In this document: in pieces, positions 4,807-5,260 of the stretch
Layout of the letters: each line of letters begins with the position of its first letter
Position numbering within the stretch: position 1 is the stretch's first letter
Source: Bacilli bacterium
GTDB lineage: Bacteria; Bacillota_I; Bacilli_A; RF39; UBA660
Reading direction: 5' to 3'
Length of the DNA stretch: 5,260 nt
Assembly: GCA_900772435.1 (NCBI GenBank)
Contig: CAAHEM010000119.1
Location: forward strand, 1 to 5,260
Position numbers and translations under genes: made by a program
The notes under the pieces: generated by a model
Told to the model about the DNA's origin: nothing
Database searches by the model: none
Seen by the model: the letters and a program-made list of their open reading frames with translations, nothing else

Positions 4807-5260
4807 CTGAGCTATTGGAAAAGATATTTTACCATGATGTTTATAATCAATAACTTTTATATCTTTTAAGTCACTACTATTATCAAAATCATAGAAATCT
4901 TTTATTTCTGGGTTTAACCATAATTTTGGTGCTGGTAAATCTTCTAGTTCTTTTCCTCTTCTTATTTGTTCTTTAATCCCATCTATTTGATTTACATAAA
5001 TATGTGCATCTTTAATGCTCCAGTAAAGTTTTCCTGGTTTAAGTCCTGTTACATGAGCAATCATATAAAGTAATACTGAATATTGTGTTACATTGAATGG
5101 AAGACCTAGAGGTACATCGCAACTTCTTTGATGAACATATACATTTAAGTGTCCATCAGTGACATCCCATTCTGAAGACCATACACATGATGGTAAAACT
5201 GCTGTATCTAAGTGTTTATTTTGCCATAAATTAATTATCATTCTTCTATCAGTTGGATTA
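4804..5260 (-). CDS. thyA: Thymidylate synthase, C-terminal part (5' end beyond the window)
   Basis: ThyA methylates dUMP to dTMP using 5,10-methylene-tetrahydrofolate, releasing dihydrofolate. The frame stays open to the right edge, adding NPTDRR before the internal Met at 5241, so that Met is not the start. About 151 residues are visible; full-length enzymes of this kind have roughly 265-280, so the N-terminal part with the first phosphate-binding Arg is missing. Visible active-site motifs are DRRM, the nucleophile Cys in LPSC (codon 5185-5187), QRSCDVPLGLPFN with the dUMP-binding Arg, Asp and Asn, and DAHIYVNQID with the His and Tyr that hold the sugar. The Cys is followed by VWSSEWDV rather than the E. 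coli HAFFQF, as in Bacillus ThyA and clostridial enzymes. It leads the thyA-folA operon. Confidence 0.96.
   Translation of the reverse strand, partial: NPTDRRMIINLWQNKHLDTAVLPSCVWSSEWDVTDGHLNVYVHQRSCDVPLGLPFNVTQYSVLLYMIAHVTGLKPGKLYWSIKDAHIYVNQIDGIKEQIRRGKELEDLPAPKLWLNPEIKDFYDFDNSSDLKDIKVIDYKHHGKISFPIAQ

Noticed and set aside
3333..5260. Mycoplasma-type recoding of TGA to Trp, suggested by the low G+C and by none of the six main genes ending in TGA
   Set aside because: All Trp codons checked in conserved positions, including those in ThyA, are TGG, and no reading frame is interrupted by an in-frame TGA. Six stops are too few to infer a bias.
1..5260. CRISPR arrays, insertion sequences, attachment sites, tRNA or rRNA genes
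   Set aside because: I saw no spaced direct repeats, transposase, integrase or structural RNA signatures on either strand.

Overview
This is a very AT-rich window (roughly a quarter to 30% G+C by eye) from a Gram-positive-type bacterium. Genes are densely packed, terminators are short hairpins followed by T-runs, and Shine-Dalgarno sites are AGGAGG-like. Every conserved Trp I checked, including several invariant ones in thymidylate synthase, is read from TGG, so there is no sign of the mycoplasma code. The clostridial/Bacillus-type ThyA, a Gly/Tyr-rich YjcZ-like peptide, a SEDS cell-wall polymerase and a clostridial-looking ABC-F protein all fit Bacillota, perhaps an uncultured gut lineage of Bacilli or Clostridia. 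That placement is inference; nothing here fixes the genus.

Layout from right to left, since most genes are on the minus strand. At 5260-4312 lie the 3' part of thyA (cut by the window edge) and folA, a tight folate/dTMP pair: ThyA oxidises methylene-tetrahydrofolate to dihydrofolate and FolA reduces it back. The folA ribosome-binding site contains the thyA stop codon. A terminator closes this operon. At 4259-3333 is a two-pass membrane protein of unknown function with its own weak promoter. It converges on a small plus-strand gene (3102-3305) for a 67-residue Gly/Tyr-rich, single-TM, Cys-tailed YjcZ-like peptide; the two share a perfect bidirectional terminator. Divergent from that gene is an ftsW/rodA/spoVE-family gene (2984-1746) with a near-consensus sigma-A promoter placed so close to its ATG that the mRNA would have almost no leader. 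Its stop codon lies inside its terminator.

Immediately beyond, with its extended -10 promoter nested against that terminator, is an ABC-F ATPase gene (1622-72). Its roughly 75-nt predicted leader is the most interesting part of the window. It holds a five-codon upstream ORF with a good Shine-Dalgarno site, followed by three copies of a GGCATAA/TTATGCC element that can form two mutually exclusive hairpins, one of which locks the Shine-Dalgarno site and ends directly before the start codon. This resembles the uORF-based attenuators known upstream of antibiotic-resistance ABC-F genes, although the simple ribosome-stalling logic would run in an unexpected direction. The first 71 bases hold nothing I can assign.
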